A stretch of DNA of 9,459 bases from Gemmatimonadales bacterium. Its GTDB lineage: Bacteria; Gemmatimonadota; Gemmatimonadetes; Gemmatimonadales; GWC2-71-9. The translations under genes were made by a program, and so were the position numbers. Position 1 is the stretch's first letter. Each line of letters begins with the position of its first letter. A model generated the notes under the pieces. It was not told where the DNA came from. It saw only the letters and a program-made list of their open reading frames with translations, and searched no databases. This document shows, piece after piece, positions 6,605 to 9,459 of this stretch. Location: NCBI GenBank assembly GCA_030597435.1, contig JAUVRV010000075.1, positions 1-9,459 on the forward strand, read 5' to 3'.

Positions 6605-6615
6605 ATGAGCTGCCG

Positions 6616-9459
6616 CTAGGTTCCGATCGCGATCCTGACGGCCGATCCATGACCTAGTTCGCTCTCTACTCTGATCGTTCCGCCCCACGACTCCACTAGT
6701 CGCTTGCAGATGGCCAGACCGAGACCAGTGCCACTCGTGGTGGTTGAGAACTGCGGCTCGAAAATGAGTGGGATGACTTCACGGGCAATACCGGCCCCGT
6801 TGTCGGACACTACCAGAATTGCCGCCCCCATGTCGTCACGACCCACCGTGATGCTGACATCGGTGGCGCCCGCGTCGCGGGCGTTCTCAATCAGATTGAC
6901 CAGAACCTCCTTGACCTCGTCCTTCCGTACCCGCGCGAGGATCGGCCCTTCATCGTTCACTGCTACCACGGGGCCATCAGCCAGCGCGTAGAGTCCAGCA
7001 GTGTCACGTGAGATCGCTCCCAAATCAGCCGCTGCCAGAGGCTCGGCCTCAGCCGGTGGTGCGCCAAACCGGGCGAAGGCACGGGCGATGGCATCGAGAC
7101 GCTCGATCTCCGCAAGGATCTGCTGCGCAGTTCGGTCCAGTGTGGACTCGAAGTCGCTGCGACGGTCACGGTGAGCGCGCTTTAAGTGTTGGATGCCAAG
7201 TCGGATAGGCGTGAGCGGGTTCTTGATCTCGTGTGCGATTTGTCGGGCCAGCTCACCCCACGCCAACACCCGTACCGCACGGGTCAGTTCAGTCGTGTCA
7301 TCCAGTGCCAATACGCAGCCACCCGGCGTGCCACGGATGGCAGAGGCGTGCGCTCTAATCTGCTGCGCACCTACCGTGAACTCCCTTGTCTCCGCTTCTT
7401 GTTCATTGTTGATGAACTCACGCAGCCATTCCCACACTGGCGCCCATTCCCGGCCCCCGGGCGCGTAAACGTGTGCCCCCGCCGGCAGTGGCGCCCCCAC
7501 AAACTGCTCGGCCCTCGGATTGGCGATTGTGACACGCAGATCGCGGTCGACGGCAACAACGCCTGTGGCAACATTGCGCAGTACCGCTGCGGTCCGTCGA
7601 CGTGCCGTCTCCAGCGCTGACTGACTCGACTCCACGTCGTGGGCCATACGCTCGAACGCCTCAACCACGGGCACGAATTCGGTGGGCATGTCGGGCTCGA
7701 ACGGCGGGAGTGGCTCACCCCGCCCGACGGCGACCGCCGCGGTTCGTAAGGAGCGGACCGGATACGCCAGGGACCGGGCGGCTGCGCCGGCCAGCAGGAC
7801 CGCCGCTCCCAACCCGATCAGCGTGGCCAGTGCCAAGACATAGAGCAGGTCTTCTTGATCGCTCAGGATATCCAGCACGTCCACCAGTCGAGGAACCGCC
7901 AGCGTCGAGCCCGAGGTTCCAAACCAGCTCAGATTCCGGTAGCCAACGCGTGTAGCACGCCCAGCAATCGCAACGTCCTCGGTCGCCTCCAGGGCGTTCC
8001 CCAGAGCCAACTGGCGATCGACCTGCGGTGGCATGTATGCGTCCACCAACCCCAGCTCGGACAGCACGCCTGGACTCGCTCCGCTCAGAACGCCCCCGTC
8101 GTACCACAGGAGGTCTGCGTTGACAGCCTCGGCCAGGCTCGAGATACGGTCTGCCGTATCAGTCGCCGCCCCTTGGCCAACCACGCGAGCCGTCGGCATC
8201 GCATCGCTCAGCGTCTGTTGAATCAGCAGATCACCGTTGCGCGCGGCGTCGGCCTGGATCCGCGCGAAGGACCAGGCCGCGTAGCCCAAGGTCGGCAGCA
8301 CGAAGAAGCCGGCCAGGGCAATGGTCAGTCTCGAGCGGTATGACCGAAACTGAAGCGAGCCTTGCAGCAGTGGCGGCACAGTGATCTTGCCGCTGAGCGC
8401 TTCACCGCTGAACCACAGCAACGCAATGAGCAGCACATTCCAGAAGACGAGCAGGGCACCCCGCACCAACACGGATCGAAAACTGGACAGGTGAATTTGC
8501 ACGTGGAGGTGACGCGGGCCACCGGGAAGCTCGATGGGTTCGGCCCTGGTATCGCGGAATACGGGAACGAGGTCGCCCAATACCGTCCAGCCCTGCCGTC
8601 GCCAGCTGAGATAGCCTTCAGGAGGCGCGTTTGCACTCGGCTCACTCAGCACCATCGAGTAGGGCGCAAACAGACGATGTTCGCCCCGGAGAAACCGCGC
8701 CAACCTCACCGGTTCTATCAGCCGCGACCTCGGACCGACACCGATGGTCACGACTGAACCATCACCGAACGGTACGGCCTGCACGTTCAGCACCGGCGGC
8801 CGAATCACCACTTCCATCACAGCGCTATCGCGCACACCGGCTGCGATGGCCTGAAGCAACGCATTGCTCAGACCCAGTTGCGCCAAATCGAGCCGGGCCA
8901 GTTGTTGTCCATCGGGGCCCCAACTGGCCAGCACAGCCGGATAGTCGTCCGTGCTGAGCAACGACCTGCTCCACGCCTGGTATAACAACGCGGTGCTTGC
9001 GGGCACACTGTCCGACTGCATGGTCTCACCGAAGTTCTCGAGCGCGAACAGCAGCTCGGGATCCCCCTCACTGGCCCGAGCCGCGTCTCGTTCGGCCAGG
9101 AGCAGTCGCCCCTCTGCAACTACACTCCAAGTGAGTGCGGCTGCCGCGGCCCCGGAAACCACAGCCGCCGTGACCACCATGCGCGCCCGGGGTGCCGGGA
9201 TCACCGCCAGGAGCACAGCTGGGAGCCACAAGACTCCATACCAGAAGGGCCAATTCGTGACCGGTTCCCAGATGACCAGTCCCAAGGCCGCCAGCCCCAC
9301 CGCCCAACCGGAGGCCAGCCCTGAGACCCACCCAGGAGTAACGAGAGAGCCATCGCCGCGCAGCAGTAATGGTGCGGCCATCAGCAGAACGGCTCCGCAA
9401 ACGGCCAGTGTGGTCTCCCATCCCAGCCAGAGTCCCAGTCCGATCGCGCTAGCGGGTGG
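6616..9459 (-). CDS. NtrY-like membrane sensor histidine kinase, 5' end cut by window
   Basis: A large two-component sensor kinase that autophosphorylates on a histidine and passes the phosphate to a response regulator. Numbering from the ATG at 9381: membrane helices at about 20-38, 43-62, 68-88, 303-325, 352-374 and 511-535, leaving extracytoplasmic regions at about 89-302 and 375-510. A HAMP linker follows (536-590, YPVRSL), then a PAS-like domain (595-700, GVVAVDRDLRVTIANPRAE). The H box IAHEIKNPLTPIRLG at 715-729 (H717) is of the NtrY type. ATPase boxes are N (NLIENARDA, 829-837), G1 (DNGAGI, 860-865), F (IFEPQFSTT) and G2 (GTGLGLAI). All catalytic residues are intact. The frame stays open from 9381 to the right edge for 26 more, largely hydrophobic, codons, so the true start lies outside. 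No response regulator follows its stop. The sensed signal is unknown. Confidence 0.93.
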   Translation of the reverse strand, partial: PPASAIGLGLWLGWETTLAVCGAVLLMAAPLLLRGDGSLVTPGWVSGLASGWAVGLAALGLVIWEPVTNWPFWYGVLWLPAVLLAVIPAPRARMVVTAAVVSGAAAAALTWSVVAEGRLLLAERDAARASEGDPELLFALENFGETMQSDSVPASTALLYQAWSRSLLSTDDYPAVLASWGPDGQQLARLDLAQLGLSNALLQAIAAGVRDSAVMEVVIRPPVLNVQAVPFGDGSVVTIGVGPRSRLIEPVRLARFLRGEHRLFAPYSMVLSEPSANAPPEGYLSWRRQGWTVLGDLVPVFRDTRAEPIELPGGPRHLHVQIHLSSFRSVLVRGALLVFWNVLLIALLWFSGEALSGKITVPPLLQGSLQFRSYRSRLTIALAGFFVLPTLGYAAWSFARIQADAARNGDLLIQQTLSDAMPTARVVGQGAATDTADRISSLAEAVNADLLWYDGGVLSGASPGVLSELGLVDAYMPPQVDRQLALGNALEATEDVAIAGRATRVGYRNLSWFGTSGSTLAVPRLVDVLDILSDQEDLLYVLALATLIGLGAAVLLAGAAARSLAYPVRSLRTAAVAVGRGEPLPPFEPDMPTEFVPVVEAFERMAHDVESSQSALETARRRTAAVLRNVATGVVAVDRDLRVTIANPRAEQFVGAPLPAGAHVYAPGGREWAPVWEWLREFINNEQEAETREFTVGAQQIRAHASAIRGTPGGCVLALDDTTELTRAVRVLAWGELARQIAHEIKNPLTPIRLGIQHLKRAHRDRRSDFESTLDRTAQQILAEIERLDAIARAFARFGAPPAEAEPLAAADLGAISRDTAGLYALADGPVVAVNDEGPILARVRKDEVKEVLVNLIENARDAGATDVSITVGRDDMGAAILVVSDNGAGIAREVIPLIFEPQFSTTTSGTGLGLAICKRLVESWGGTIRVESELGHGSAVRIAIGT

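Noticed and set aside
6625..6634. Palindrome GATCGCGATC near the kinase stop, resembling cyanobacterial HIP1 or a terminator
   Set aside because: It is inside the coding end of the kinase, lacks the HIP1 core GCGATCGC and has no loop or T-run.
7855..8343. Open frame of 162 codons on the plus strand inside the kinase gene
   Set aside because: Antisense to well-supported coding sequence, rich in Arg/Gln/His as shadows are, and without a ribosome binding site or family motif.
1..9459. Defence island, mobile element, CRISPR or biosynthetic cluster
   Set aside because: No transposase, integrase, nuclease, toxin-antitoxin, repeat-spacer array or synthase gene can be found; the genes are housekeeping, secretion and signalling types.

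Overview
This is a 9.46 kb stretch of moderately GC-rich (judged by eye), gene-dense bacterial chromosome. It holds seven protein genes, two of them cut by the window edges. No tRNA, rRNA, CRISPR array, insertion sequence or phage gene is visible. The mix of a Tat/molybdenum MsrPQ system, lipoproteins, a TonB plug-type protein with a carboxypeptidase-regulatory-like domain and an NtrY-type kinase indicates a diderm bacterium. The short plug protein without a barrel and the secreted M28 peptidase make me think of Gemmatimonadota or a similar environmental phylum. That placement is inference from protein style, not a demonstrated match.

Layout. Positions 1-999 (+) encode the C-terminal part of a GH63-like glycoside hydrolase. 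Positions 1000-1187 form a convergent intergenic spacer with a strong GC hairpin and a 7-bp-period tandem repeat. Four genes then run on the minus strand, in transcription order galK (5644-4481), msrP (4435-3530), msrQ (3521-2919) and an M28-family lipoprotein peptidase (2852-1188). Gaps between them are 45, 8 and 66 bp, so they could form one operon. A 201-bp divergent spacer (5645-5845) separates galK from a secreted plug-domain protein (5846-6604, +). That gene converges, with only 11 bp between stop codons, on a large membrane sensor histidine kinase (minus strand, 6616 to beyond the right edge).

How they work together. MsrP and MsrQ are the one clear functional pair: a periplasmic molybdopterin methionine-sulfoxide reductase and its haem-containing membrane electron donor. 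GalK (Leloir galactose entry), the GH63-like hydrolase and the M28 peptidase suggest scavenging of sugars and peptides, but nothing here links them to one pathway. The kinase has no response regulator gene in the window, and its signal is unknown.

I found no convincing undescribed multi-gene system. The items most worth a second look are the heptamer tandem repeat and hairpin after the GH63 gene, the barrel-less plug protein, the two-sensor architecture and missing partner of the kinase, and the galK-msrPQ-M28 gene order.
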